A DNA stretch of 64,000 nucleotides from JAGQOZ01 sp041399205. Its GTDB lineage: Bacteria; Planctomycetota; Planctomycetia; Pirellulales; Pirellulaceae. Each line of letters starts with the position of its first letter. Position 1 is the stretch's first letter. The notes beneath the pieces are model-generated. The model had not been told where the DNA came from, searched no databases, and saw nothing but the letters and a program-made list of their open reading frames with translations. Shown here one piece after another: positions 36,452 to 45,700 of the stretch. The translations under genes and the position numbers were made by a program. The DNA lies in NCBI GenBank assembly GCA_041399205.1, contig JAWKTK010000014.1:169814-233813 (forward strand). The letters run 5' to 3'.

Positions 36452-37708
36452 ATGCGAAGGCTTATCGCCATCAGTTTCCTGTTGTGGTATTGCGTGACAA
36501 CTCAGGCAAATGAATCCGAATTTGTTCGGTTGCAATACGCCGATGGAACGACCCAGGCAGCTCGATTATTACAAATTGATTCTGACGGTGGACTGCAGTT
36601 TGAATTCGCCACAGGCACACCGCAATCCGCAGCCAGTGGTCGCGTGTTTCAATGGGGACAATTATCGAAACAACCGAACCGGCCGCAAATCGTATTTCAA
36701 CGCGGTGGATATTTAATGTTTGATGCGTCCGAATTCGAACGTATGGACCAGAACACGATTTCACTTCGGCATTCCATTTTTGGTTCGCTCGCCATTCCCA
36801 CTCGGCAGGTTCAGGCGATTCGCTTTCAACCAGCGGCGACGGATCGTAAGTTGGCTTCGTGGCTGCAGCAAGTTGCGGATCGAACCGAATGGTCAGACGC
36901 AATACAGCTGATCAACGGAGACAAACTGGACGGCACGTGGACGCAATGGCAAGACGAGATGCTGACCATCGAAGTGGCCGGTCAGTCAATCTCCGTCTCG
37001 GCCGATCGAATTGCCGAACTGCAGCTGGGCCAGAGGAACGTTGGTGACGAACCGTTACCAGAAACGCAATTCTGGATTGGCCTAAACGATGGGAGTCTAT
37101 TGCCTGCTGACAGCGTCGAATTGAACGCACGTTCGCTGGAGGTTCGTGTTTTTGGCGCCGATTGGAAATCGGATGCGTTTTTTCGCCCGCTGGACATGCG
37201 GCTGGTCCGATTTCTTGAAGTGACAAACGCTCGTCATCTGGTTCACGTTGCCGAACTTCCCATCGTGGACTTTCGCCATACGCCGTTTCTGGGGCAAGCG
37301 ATGCCGCTGGGCAAAAATCGAAACTCGCAGCAGCTGGGCATTCAGGTCAACGGCGTTGCCTATCACCACGGTTTGGGAATGCGGCCAACGTCTCGGTGTG
37401 TGGTTGATGTGCCAGATGGCGCCACCTGGTTTGTTTCGGAGATGGCCATCGACGACGTCGCCACGCAGAATGGAATGAAGCATGGCAGCGTTCGATTTCG
37501 CGTTTTCTTGGAGGACCGAGACAAGCGATGGCGCGAAGCATTTCGCAGTGATATCGTTCGCGGCGATACGATTTCCGCTTGCCGAATCAAGGTAGATCCA
37601 GCAGACCGATTGGCGTTGGTGGTAGACTGGGCCGATCGAGCAATCGAAGGCGATGAAGCCGTATGGCTGAATCCTCGCTTTTTACAGACGCCAGCCGTTT
37701 TGCCCTAG
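36452..37708 (+). CDS. Exported NPCBM-domain protein (paralogue of 3841-5073)
   Basis: The start at 36452 has a perfect AAAGGAGG at 36440-36447; upstream in-frame codons lie inside the previous gene. The product is 418 residues with signal peptide MRRLIAISFLLWYCVTTQA. It has the same beta-rich SH3-like repeats (VRLQYADGTTQAARLLQ, AIQLINGDKLDGTW, WIGLNDGSLLPADSVEL) and C-terminal NPCBM jelly roll (LGIQVNGVAYHHGLGMRP, then FVSEMAIDDVA). NPCBM modules bind glycans. As the last gene of the MoxR/VWA operon it probably places the complex at a cell-surface glycan. Confidence 0.85.
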   Translation: MRRLIAISFLLWYCVTTQANESEFVRLQYADGTTQAARLLQIDSDGGLQFEFATGTPQSAASGRVFQWGQLSKQPNRPQIVFQRGGYLMFDASEFERMDQNTISLRHSIFGSLAIPTRQVQAIRFQPAATDRKLASWLQQVADRTEWSDAIQLINGDKLDGTWTQWQDEMLTIEVAGQSISVSADRIAELQLGQRNVGDEPLPETQFWIGLNDGSLLPADSVELNARSLEVRVFGADWKSDAFFRPLDMRLVRFLEVTNARHLVHVAELPIVDFRHTPFLGQAMPLGKNRNSQQLGIQVNGVAYHHGLGMRPTSRCVVDVPDGATWFVSEMAIDDVATQNGMKHGSVRFRVFLEDRDKRWREAFRSDIVRGDTISACRIKVDPADRLALVVDWADRAIEGDEAVWLNPRFLQTPAVLP

Positions 37709-37717
37709 CTGGCAGTT

Positions 37718-37830
37718 TTGAAGTTGCTCATTCGCGTTTCTCTGCGGAATTTGCTGGCCCGACGAGGGACCAAGAAAACGTTCGATTTTCCCTCACTTAC
37801 GTTTCGGGCTATGAAAAAGTGAAACGTAAA
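37718..37830. repeat. Inverted pair of the interspersed intergenic repeat
   Basis: A reversed copy (37718-37771, reading AGTTTTGAAGTTGC ... GCCCGACGAGGGACC) faces a forward copy (37788-37830, CCTCACTTACGTTTCGGGCT). Paired arms make a hairpin directly downstream of the NPCBM gene and of the convergent PPK2 gene, so it could also act as a transcription end. Confidence 0.65.
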
Positions 37831-37869
37831 AAGCGAGAAGGCCGCTCCGTAAGAGCAACGAGCACTGGC

Positions 37870-39093
37870 TTACAGCAATGGCATGCCGTAGTCGTGTTCC
37901 CCTTTTTCAAACACCACGTGTGCTCGGCCAACCAGCAACGGATCAATCATGCCGATTTCATCCATGGACTTGCCGTCATACGGCAGCTTGTGCAGCACAT
38001 AACGCAGGGAATTCAAACGAGCTCGTTTCTTGCAGTCGGACTTCACTACCGTCCAAGGTGAATCGGCCGTATCGGTGTAGAAGAACATGGCTTCCTTGGC
38101 CTTGGTGTATTCGTCCCATTTATCTAAAGACGCTTTATCAACCGGCGAAAGCTTCCACTGTTTCAACGGATGGGCTTCGCGTTCCTTAAATCGACGGCGT
38201 TGTTCGTCTTGACTGACGGAAAACCAAAACTTGATTAAGTGAATTCCGCTGCGAACCAGATTGCGTTCAAATTCGGGAGCTTGCCGCATAAATTCGTTGT
38301 ATTCGTCGGGCGAACAAAATCCCATCACGCGCTCTACACCTGCTCGGTTGTACCACGATCGATCGAACAGCACGATTTCGCCGGCGGTGGGCAAGTGCTT
38401 TACGTATCGCTGAAAATACCACTGACCTTTTTCGTCTTCGCTAGGTTTGTCCAAGGCCACCACGCGAGCACCACGAGGATTCAAGTGCTCCATGAACCGT
38501 TTGATGGTACCTCCCTTGCCAGCCGCGTCACGTCCTTCAAACAGGATTACCACTTTCTGGCCCGTTTGCTTGACCCAGGCTTGTAACTTCAAGAGCTCGA
38601 CCTGGAGACGATATTTTTGTTTCTCGTAGTTCTTACGAGACATCAAATTCTTATACGGATATCCGCCGTTGCGCCAGTCTTCTGATAAAAGATCATCCGC
38701 CCTAGACTTGCGGTTCGTTCCCATGCTGGGATTGTCTAGCAACGCTTGGCGAAGCACGGCGGCATCGTCAATCGAGGTGCCATCCATGATCACTTTCAGG
38801 ACTTTCGAGAGCGTGTCGACATCGTGCGGAGGCACCCCGTTCACGATGTCTCGAACCGCCGCAATCTTGGCTTGCTGCGCTCCGTCAATCGATTCGGTCA
38901 CTACATGCTTCTCGATGCCACCCGGCGTTTGAGTGGGAGCCGTGTCACCTCGCTTTGCCGCTCGAGGCCGCCCATTGCCGCTGCCGGAAGTCGCTTTCTT
39001 TGATCCCGTTGGTTTGCGATTCTTCGAATCGACGGCGTCATTATTGGACATGTCGCCACCTGCCGCTTTGTTGGTTTTCGTTTTTTTCGCCAT
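37870..39093 (-). CDS. ppk2: Polyphosphate kinase 2
   Basis: The start at 39093 (MAKKTKTNKAAGG) is the first sensible Met; upstream codons are not family-like. Residues 1-60 are a Lys/Ser-rich tail, and residues 60-150 a helical PPK2 N-terminal extension. The kinase core follows with Walker A FEGRDAAGKGG, Walker B/lid LFDRSWYNRAGVERVMG, and a basic polyphosphate-binding segment (KEREAHPLKQWKLSP). PPK2 uses polyphosphate to phosphorylate (d)NDP or NMP in the cytoplasm. The core is complete and intact. No polyphosphate synthase gene (ppk1) is nearby. Confidence 0.93.
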   Translation of the reverse strand: MAKKTKTNKAAGGDMSNNDAVDSKNRKPTGSKKATSGSGNGRPRAAKRGDTAPTQTPGGIEKHVVTESIDGAQQAKIAAVRDIVNGVPPHDVDTLSKVLKVIMDGTSIDDAAVLRQALLDNPSMGTNRKSRADDLLSEDWRNGGYPYKNLMSRKNYEKQKYRLQVELLKLQAWVKQTGQKVVILFEGRDAAGKGGTIKRFMEHLNPRGARVVALDKPSEDEKGQWYFQRYVKHLPTAGEIVLFDRSWYNRAGVERVMGFCSPDEYNEFMRQAPEFERNLVRSGIHLIKFWFSVSQDEQRRRFKEREAHPLKQWKLSPVDKASLDKWDEYTKAKEAMFFYTDTADSPWTVVKSDCKKRARLNSLRYVLHKLPYDGKSMDEIGMIDPLLVGRAHVVFEKGEHDYGMPLL

Positions 39094-39235
39094 AGGCAAA
39101 TTATAGAACAAAAAAGCCGATTCAGCGAATGCTGTTGATTGACATTTCAACCAACAGTTCAAATCGTGCGAATTGGCGCACCGCACACTCACTTTGTGGT
39201 AGTCCGATGCACCAAACCACAACGAACCGCGACAA

Positions 39236-40441
39236 CTACGCGCCGTACTTGCCCATGCGCCCTGCGTTGGCCAACGCCAGTGACATCAGATATTTGGCTT
39301 CGAATTGTCCCAATCCGCCGGTGATACACTCTTTTTCATGAAACGCCGCTTTTCCATCGGGCCGGCAGCAATGAGAATACAACAACGTGGGCACCGGATG
39401 CCAGCTATGGCTCTTCAAATAGCTGGGAGTGCTATGATCGCCAGTGACAATCACGACGTCAGGACCGAGTGCTTCCACTTTGGGAATGGCAGCGTCAAAT
39501 TCTTCCGTACGCTGTACTTTGGCGTCAAAATTTCCGTCTTCACCGGTACTGTCGGTATATTTAAAGTGCAAGAAGAAGAAATCATATTCATTCCAATGAT
39601 CTTTCATCACTTGCACTTGTTCATCCAATGTTTGGGGCGCACCCACAATGTCCATGCCAACCAACTGTGCCAAACCTTTGTACATGGGATAAACGGCAAT
39701 CGCGGCCGCTCGTAAACCATACACTTCTTGATAGGTGGGCAGATTGGGGCGAGCCGCGAAGCCTCGCATCGTCAAGCCATTGGCTTTCTTCTCGTCCTTC
39801 AACAACTCTTGCGCTTGGCGAACAAACTCCGCCGCCACTTCCGCTGTTTTCTCCGAAGCAGCATCGTGGGCCTTGGGTTTCAGAGGTGGAACCCCGGTCG
39901 CTTGTGGATCGGTGTCTTCGACATTTCCGCCCAACCCGGCGCCTCGCAAAACCACCACAAACCGATGTTCCTTGACCGGTTCGACAAACACTTCGATGCC
40001 GGGGATTTTCACTTCGCGTAACTTAATGGCCAGCGGAGCACTTTCTTCTGTCGGAAGTCGACCCGCTCGCCGATCCGAAATATTCCCGTTTGCGTCCAAC
40101 GTGCAGAAATTGCAGCGAACCGCCACGTCACCGTCTTGCAACGCGAAACCGATTCCCGTGGCCTCGAGTGCTCCTCGCCCAATCTGATATTTCAGCGGAT
40201 CGTAACCGAATAATCCCAAATGCCCGGGTCCGCTGCCCGGAGCAATCCCCGGCAGAACAGGCGTGCTGAGTCCTTGCACACTTTTTTGCGCCAATTTGTC
40301 CAAATTGGGTGTCTTGGCAGCCTCTAGTTCCGTCGGCCCGTCCGGAGAATGTGGCAAGCCACCCAGTCCGTCGGCCACCAGCATCACAATTTTGGAATCG
40401 TTCTTGGTATGAAGGGCACGAGTCAGATCATGAATGTCCAT
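39236..40441 (-). CDS. apgM: 2,3-bisphosphoglycerate-independent phosphoglycerate mutase, ApgM type
   Basis: It is 401 residues long. Alkaline-phosphatase-superfamily metal sites are visible: the first Asp in MLVADGLGGLP, the Ser region APGSGPGHLGLFGYDP, FFFLHFKYTDSTGEDG, and VIVTGDHSTPSYLKSHSWHP. This is the archaeal/bacterial ApgM lineage and not the GpmI lineage; some bacterial members have been linked to homoserine or other phospho-transfer. It catalyses 3-phosphoglycerate to 2-phosphoglycerate in glycolysis. The divergent glucose-6-phosphate isomerase gene 271 bases away supports a glycolytic role. Confidence 0.9.
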   Translation of the reverse strand: MDIHDLTRALHTKNDSKIVMLVADGLGGLPHSPDGPTELEAAKTPNLDKLAQKSVQGLSTPVLPGIAPGSGPGHLGLFGYDPLKYQIGRGALEATGIGFALQDGDVAVRCNFCTLDANGNISDRRAGRLPTEESAPLAIKLREVKIPGIEVFVEPVKEHRFVVVLRGAGLGGNVEDTDPQATGVPPLKPKAHDAASEKTAEVAAEFVRQAQELLKDEKKANGLTMRGFAARPNLPTYQEVYGLRAAAIAVYPMYKGLAQLVGMDIVGAPQTLDEQVQVMKDHWNEYDFFFLHFKYTDSTGEDGNFDAKVQRTEEFDAAIPKVEALGPDVVIVTGDHSTPSYLKSHSWHPVPTLLYSHCCRPDGKAAFHEKECITGGLGQFEAKYLMSLALANAGRMGKYGA

Positions 40442-40712
40442 GACAAAAAAGTCTCCGCAAAGTCAGCTGGAAGTAGAATTGGCTTGGGTCAAAAAACAAA
40501 ATAGACCGCCTTCTTTGGCCGTTGATTAAGTGAATAAGATAACGCTGAATCGTTCAAGCCGATATGCCCCATTTTTTGTGCCCGTATGGAACGCTTATGC
40601 GTGGCGCGGTATCCTCACCGGTTTGACACGTGGACAGGAATGCGAGACTCCTCGTTGAAATTCCATTCGTATCGTCCGTCCGCATTTACTCGAGATTTAG
40701 GAAACGTCTGGC

Positions 40713-42122
40713 ATGCCTTCGCTTCGGTACGACTACGCCGCCGCCCTCCTGCCTGATTACGGCATTAACCAAGGAGATTTGGACCAATTGGCTCCGCTAC
40801 TGGAAGCGGCCAGGAACGAAGTCCTGCAAGTAGACAAGCAATTATACGAATCCAAAGGCGCAATTCCCGGCCAAAAGCAACCACTGGACGCTGGCTTTGT
40901 AGAAATGCCAGAACGGATTTTGGCTGCCTACCGAAGTGACCGACAAGGCAGCGAATTAGGTCGCATCCTGAAAACGGCCGAGCGGATTCGTGAACGATGT
41001 GATCGAGTGGTCGTGTTGGGGATTGGCGGTTCGTACATGGGCGCCAAAGCACTGATGGACACTTGCTGCCATCCGTTTCATAACGAAATGAGCCGAGCAG
41101 ACCGAGGCGGGCGGCCCAGGATCTACTTCGAAGGAAATAATGTCGACAATGACAGCGCCAACGGTTTGCTGGATCTTCTTCGCGCCGAATCGTCTGGCGA
41201 CGCCGCCAATTGGGCCATTGTGGTCATCAGCAAAAGCGGCGGCACACTAGAAACCGCTGTTTCGTTTCGCGTCTTCTTAGAAGCACTTTCCGCCAGCGTC
41301 GGCGGAGACACCAAACAGTTGGCGGAATTAGTCGTGCCGGTGACAGGCAGTTCGGGCAAACTGTTTGACTTGGCCACGGAATTGGGTTGCCCTGAAGTTT
41401 TTGAAGTGCCCGACGGTGTGGGTGGTCGGTTTTCAGTCCTCTCCGCCGTCGGCTTGCTGCCCGCCGCCATCATGGGCTTGGATGTCGTTCAGTTGCTGGA
41501 AGGTGCCGCAGAAATGAATCGGCACTTTGCCAATAAGCCATTGGGCGACAACGTGGTGCTGGACTACACCGGCGTCTGCCATCTGCTGGAAACAAAACGA
41601 GCGATGAATTTGCGGCTCCTTTCCGTTTGGGCCAAGTCACTGGAAACGGTCGGACTGTGGTATGACCAATTGTTGGCAGAAAGTCTGGGCAAGGAAGAAA
41701 AAGGCGCCACGCCGCTGACCGTGGTCAATACGCGAGATCTGCATTCTCGAGCTCAACAGCATCAAGAAGGAGCTCGAGACAAGTTTATCAACAACGTGAT
41801 TGTGCAGCAGTGGCGACGAGACGCCATTGCGGTTCCACAGCGAACCACCGATCCCGATTCGCTAAACCAAATTGCTGGTCGCACCGTTCCGCAAATCATG
41901 GACGCCGCCATCAGAGGAACGAACCAAGCGTACGCGGACGACAAACGTCCCACCGCCGATCTGTACCTGCCTCAAGTTGACGAATTCCACGTCGGTCAGC
42001 TTCTGCAAATGCTGATGCTGGCGACCGTGGTCGAAGGTCGCTTGCTGGGAATCAATCCGTACGGGCAACCCGGCGTGGAGAAATATAAAATCTACATGAA
42101 ACGAAATCTGGGAATCGGCTAA
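40713..42122 (+). CDS. pgi: Glucose-6-phosphate isomerase
   Basis: It is 469 residues long. Signature segments of PGI are present: VVVLGIGGSYMGAKALMD, VVISKSGGTLETAVSFRVF, then GGRFSVLSAVGLLPAA, and the C-terminal QLLQMLMLATVVEGRLLGIN. The second SIS domain contains ESLGKEEKG and HSRAQQHQEG, with the active-site His and Lys (GVEKYKIYMK). It interconverts glucose-6-phosphate and fructose-6-phosphate. The UPF0173 hydrolase gene starts 24 bases after its stop, so they are co-transcribed. Confidence 0.95.
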   Translation: MPSLRYDYAAALLPDYGINQGDLDQLAPLLEAARNEVLQVDKQLYESKGAIPGQKQPLDAGFVEMPERILAAYRSDRQGSELGRILKTAERIRERCDRVVVLGIGGSYMGAKALMDTCCHPFHNEMSRADRGGRPRIYFEGNNVDNDSANGLLDLLRAESSGDAANWAIVVISKSGGTLETAVSFRVFLEALSASVGGDTKQLAELVVPVTGSSGKLFDLATELGCPEVFEVPDGVGGRFSVLSAVGLLPAAIMGLDVVQLLEGAAEMNRHFANKPLGDNVVLDYTGVCHLLETKRAMNLRLLSVWAKSLETVGLWYDQLLAESLGKEEKGATPLTVVNTRDLHSRAQQHQEGARDKFINNVIVQQWRRDAIAVPQRTTDPDSLNQIAGRTVPQIMDAAIRGTNQAYADDKRPTADLYLPQVDEFHVGQLLQMLMLATVVEGRLLGINPYGQPGVEKYKIYMKRNLGIG

Positions 42123-42146
42123 CACCGCGGGACAGGAGCAAACGTC

Positions 42147-42836
42147 ATGGCGAATCAACTCGAATGGCTGGGGCACGGTGGCTGGAAACTGACAACTTCT
42201 GGTCACACGGTGTTATTGGATCCGTTTGTGGATGATTCGCCCGTTGCCGTTTGCAAGGCTGCCGATTTGGAAGCGGATTTCATCTTGGTTTCGCATGGTC
42301 ACTTCGACCACATTGCCGACGTGGCCAAAATCGCCATTCGCACCAAAGCACAAGTGATCGCTAATTTTGAAATCGCAGAATGGTTGAAAGCCAGCCACGG
42401 CGTGGAATCAACCATTGGCATGAATTTGGGCGGTTGGGTGACGGTGCCGTTTGGTAAAGTCCAAATGACGGTGGCTCATCATAGTTCTCAACTGCCCGAC
42501 GGTTCGTACGGCGGCAATCCGGGCGGCTTTGTCGTAGCTTTGCCTGAATCGACCATCTATTTTGCTTGCGACACGGCACTGTTTTCGGATATGCAACTGA
42601 TTGGCGAAACCGGCATCGACGTCGCCGTGCTGCCCATTGGAGACCTATTTACCATGGGGCCCGAAGACTCCGTCCGAGCGACCAAGTTGATCAACCCCAA
42701 GACCGTGCTGCCCGCTCACTACAACACGTGGCCACCCATCGCGCAAGATGCAAAACGCTGGGCCACCATGATCAGCGAACAAACTTCTTCAACGCCCGTC
42801 GTCCTCCAGCCCGGCGAATCTTTTTCACTAGCGTAA
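42147..42836 (+). CDS. UPF0173-type metallo-beta-lactamase-fold hydrolase
   Basis: It is 229 residues long with AGGAG eight bases before the ATG. Metallo-beta-lactamase fold metal motifs: SHGHFDHIAD (HxHxDH), TVAHHSSQL, the Asp in YFACDTALF and the C-terminal LPAHYNTWP His. Length and motif spacing match the UPF0173/UlaG-like family of cytoplasmic metal-dependent hydrolases with unknown substrate. It directly follows pgi. Confidence 0.9.
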   Translation: MANQLEWLGHGGWKLTTSGHTVLLDPFVDDSPVAVCKAADLEADFILVSHGHFDHIADVAKIAIRTKAQVIANFEIAEWLKASHGVESTIGMNLGGWVTVPFGKVQMTVAHHSSQLPDGSYGGNPGGFVVALPESTIYFACDTALFSDMQLIGETGIDVAVLPIGDLFTMGPEDSVRATKLINPKTVLPAHYNTWPPIAQDAKRWATMISEQTSSTPVVLQPGESFSLA

Positions 42837-43198
42837 AACCAGCAGGCTCTTCGCAAAACAAGGCGGCGTCTGATTTGGACGTCGGCGATTCAGACTTGCT
42901 CTTTGCCGCTGTGACTCGGTAGTGAATACATGGGTGACTAACATTCTCGCAAGCGACAGAGCGATTTCGCCCTAGAGCCAACTCTCCGGCTGTGTGCCAA
43001 AAATCACATCACCCCAGGAAAATTGTGACAGACAATTTCGTTATTAGTAATAGACGGTCGTTTTAGTTGTTCACAAAGCGATTCGTGCTATGACGGCCAA
43101 ACGCGCCGGCATCGAAGGCCCCGTACGCCGCAGCGGTTTAGCCGATTTTTTCGCCGACAGATTCGGTGCCACAACTCGCAACTTATCAATGGTGTCGT
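42837..43198. other. Intergenic region without supported gene
   Basis: No supported gene, RNA or strong hairpin was seen. A frame from 43090 is out of phase with the next gene and is probably accidental. The promoter of the three membrane-protein genes should lie here. Confidence 0.5.
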
Positions 43199-43939
43199 AT
43201 GGTAAATCGGCAATTTCGAATTCGAACACTCTTCACGGTCACATCTCTCGTGGCAATTGGCCTTTCAGTTCATTTGGCAAGAACTAAAGAGCATTCCGAA
43301 TTGGAAAAGGTCCGCGAGGCAGGCGGCCGGTGGAAGTACGTGGACGTTGCAGGCCTGGATCCAGGTTACACTTCGTTAGTGGCTCATTGGTGGCGTCATC
43401 TCTTAGGAATCCAACGCGTTGGCTTCGTCGAAGTCATCAACTCGGACGAAGAACGATTTCCGGACAATCTTCATCGCTTCGCGTATCTGAACTGGGTCAA
43501 AATCACAAATGGTTATGCCGTTCCCAAACAATTGTCTGGCTTAGCAAACATCGAAAAACTACGATGGCTTTCCCTCAGCGGACACGTATATGATACGTCA
43601 ACTTGGCCAGCGATTGATTCACTACATTGGATTTGGGTAAGCGAGGCGGATCGTTGTTCCGGCGAACCCATTGTTGGACCGTATATCAGTGGACATACCG
43701 TTGATCAAATTTGCCGATTTGCCAGCAGGACGCCCAGTGTGCGTCAGTTGGCTTGCCCAGTGTCGCCGGAAATTGTCCAACAAATGCAACAACAGAATTC
43801 CCGCTGTGCGTTCATCATACAACCCTGGCTTGGCGACGACTCGACTCTTTTGTATTCGCCCGTCTTTGACTGTCCCATAACGAAGTATCCGCCGGAGACG
43901 CCTGTTCATGACGACTCATCACCCGCAAATGAACCGTAA
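43199..43939 (+). CDS. Single-span membrane protein, planctomycete FR-R-TL type
   Basis: It starts at 43199 (MVNRQFRIRTLFTVTSLVAI) and gives about 246 residues. The N-terminal basic FRIRTL segment followed directly by one membrane helix (residues 11-27) is a layout repeated in many planctomycete hypothetical proteins. The rest is soluble, with a weak leucine-rich stretch (LSGLANIEKLRWLSLSG). It overlaps the following LRR gene by 32 bases. Function is unknown. Together with the next two genes it makes a tandem set of related design. Confidence 0.7.
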   Translation: MVNRQFRIRTLFTVTSLVAIGLSVHLARTKEHSELEKVREAGGRWKYVDVAGLDPGYTSLVAHWWRHLLGIQRVGFVEVINSDEERFPDNLHRFAYLNWVKITNGYAVPKQLSGLANIEKLRWLSLSGHVYDTSTWPAIDSLHWIWVSEADRCSGEPIVGPYISGHTVDQICRFASRTPSVRQLACPVSPEIVQQMQQQNSRCAFIIQPWLGDDSTLLYSPVFDCPITKYPPETPVHDDSSPANEP

Positions 43940-45113
43940 TTTTCGGCTTCGCAAGTTGGTTGCGTTGATGCTTGTCATTGCTCTTTTGACAACCGTCGCG
44001 TACGAAGCGTTTGTCATTAGTTTTCGCAACATGGTGATCGACGAAGGCCAGCTTGTTGTTTCGGACGCAGTATCGTTTGAACGGAAACTTAGTTTGGGGA
44101 ATATTCATTATCAATTTCGACGACGCCTGCCCGGTTTCCGTTCCGTGAACCACATCGGCTGCTTGTACTCGTCCAACATTCATTTCCTGGCGTTCTTTCC
44201 CGAAGTAGAAACGATCTGGATGTGCGGCATTGCCGGCACGCCCAAACTCGATCCACTCCGTCATTGCAGAAACCTGCGAGAATTCTCGTGTCCAGACTCC
44301 GATATCTTCGACCTGCAACCTCTGCAGAATTGTTCGAGCTTACGAAAGCTGGAAATCCCCGGTTCGATAGTGACGGACGTTACTAGTTTGAAGCACAATA
44401 AAAAGTTGGAATATCTCGATCTCTCTCGAACCAAACTGGAATCATTAACACCGCTCGCGGGCTTGGGCAACTTGGCCGAATTACATCTGTCAGGCGCTTC
44501 GTTGAAGGATTGGTCCAGTCTGTCGTCATTAAACCAATTGCGGAGGCTCGATTTGGCTGGCAGCAACTTTTCGGATTCGTCGCTTCTCGGTTCGCTGGGA
44601 CAACTGACTTCGCTGAATGTCGCGGGCACTCGAGTTGACGACCTGAATTCGTTGACAACGCTAATCAACTTGAGTCATCTAGATATTCGAGAAACAGAGG
44701 TTCGCGATTTTTCGGCATTAACGAACCTACGGCAGCTAGAATCACTTGCGATTCAAATCAACTGCACCACTCCCCAAGGCTTGGCCAAACAGTTGGACGC
44801 GCTTAGCGAACACGATTGGCCTCGGTTGTCGGAGTTAACCATCCGTGTTAGTGGACCGATTGAAAAGTTTGAAGGGCAAATTGATGATATTGCGTCAACG
44901 GCAGAATTATCGCTTGACCTATCCGATACGTTTATTTGCGAAGACCATGAACTTCCAATCCGACGACCAAACACGCACTTGATACTAAACCTACACGTCG
45001 CCCCCGGCCGAAAAGACTGGCCACACATTTCCTACACGTGGGGCCGACCTAGGTCCCAGGATGGCAACGTTCGCGATCAATGGAAGCCGTATTATCAAAT
45101 TCAACAATACTGA
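43908..45113 (+). CDS. Membrane-anchored leucine-rich-repeat protein
   Basis: It is about 401 residues long (an alternative start at 43929, MNRNFRLRKL, is more typical). The N-terminal FRLRKL segment and one helix (LVALMLVIALLTTVAYEAFV) are followed by bacterial leucine-rich repeats: LRHCRNLREF, LKHNKKLEYLDLSRTKLESL, GLGNLAELHLSGASL, LNQLRRLDLAGSNF, then LGQLTSLNVAGTRV and LINLSHLDIRETEV. The repeats suggest protein binding outside the membrane. There is no enzyme motif. It lies in tandem with similarly built genes on either side. Confidence 0.82.
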   Translation: MTTHHPQMNRNFRLRKLVALMLVIALLTTVAYEAFVISFRNMVIDEGQLVVSDAVSFERKLSLGNIHYQFRRRLPGFRSVNHIGCLYSSNIHFLAFFPEVETIWMCGIAGTPKLDPLRHCRNLREFSCPDSDIFDLQPLQNCSSLRKLEIPGSIVTDVTSLKHNKKLEYLDLSRTKLESLTPLAGLGNLAELHLSGASLKDWSSLSSLNQLRRLDLAGSNFSDSSLLGSLGQLTSLNVAGTRVDDLNSLTTLINLSHLDIRETEVRDFSALTNLRQLESLAIQINCTTPQGLAKQLDALSEHDWPRLSELTIRVSGPIEKFEGQIDDIASTAELSLDLSDTFICEDHELPIRRPNTHLILNLHVAPGRKDWPHISYTWGRPRSQDGNVRDQWKPYYQIQQY

Positions 45114-45136
45114 GACATACACCGCAACGTAACGAT

Positions 45137-45700
45137 ATGACTCGCATTTCCTATACTTTGCAACGAATGTTCGTTTGCCTATCGTTGATGTGCATTGCGT
45201 TTGCCTTTGCCACTGGCCCCATGCGTCAACGGCAACAGCAAATCCGTAGTGTTGAACGCCTCAGACGCAGCGGTTGTTACGTACTTAGATCCAATTTCCT
45301 GGGGCTCGGAATTGTTTTTCCGGGTGGCCGTCCGGCCTACGGATTCGAACATCCAAGTCGCGTGAATATTGACGAATTTCCAGCTACCGGTAACGAATCC
45401 GTTTCCGACGAAGACATCATCAAGTTGCTCCGCTCGATTCGCGGCCTAACCTACGTTGACTTTGGAGACAGGAAAGTCAACGTCAAGCTGCTCGATCTGC
45501 TGTGCGTCGAAAACAAAAATTGCACGATCGTGCACAGCCAAGAGTACGCCAGCCCAATCCACGTTCGCAACAAACCGATTGATCCCGTTCTTCTGAATTC
45601 AGTTCACTCTCTAAAACACCCCGACAAGAATTCGCTCACCGTCGATGAACTTCGAAAATCCGGTCGCGTCATGCGAGCCGACGTCGACAAGACCTTCTAA
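45137..45700 (+). CDS. Single-span membrane protein, unknown
   Basis: It starts at 45137 (MTRISYTLQRMFVCLSLMCI), giving about 187 residues. One N-terminal helix (residues 10-28) follows the basic/aromatic start. The soluble part has a short LRR-like stretch (DIIKLLRSIRGLTYVDFGDR). It lies 23 bases after the LRR gene and ends tail-to-tail with the PEP-CTERM gene, sharing 32 bases. The family is not recognised, but the design matches its two upstream neighbours. Confidence 0.68.
   Translation: MTRISYTLQRMFVCLSLMCIAFAFATGPMRQRQQQIRSVERLRRSGCYVLRSNFLGLGIVFPGGRPAYGFEHPSRVNIDEFPATGNESVSDEDIIKLLRSIRGLTYVDFGDRKVNVKLLDLLCVENKNCTIVHSQEYASPIHVRNKPIDPVLLNSVHSLKHPDKNSLTVDELRKSGRVMRADVDKTF

Noticed and set aside
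37870..42122. PPK2, phosphoglycerate mutase and glucose-6-phosphate isomerase as a special energy locus
   Set aside because: The genes are on different strands with ordinary spacing; this looks like chance proximity of housekeeping genes.
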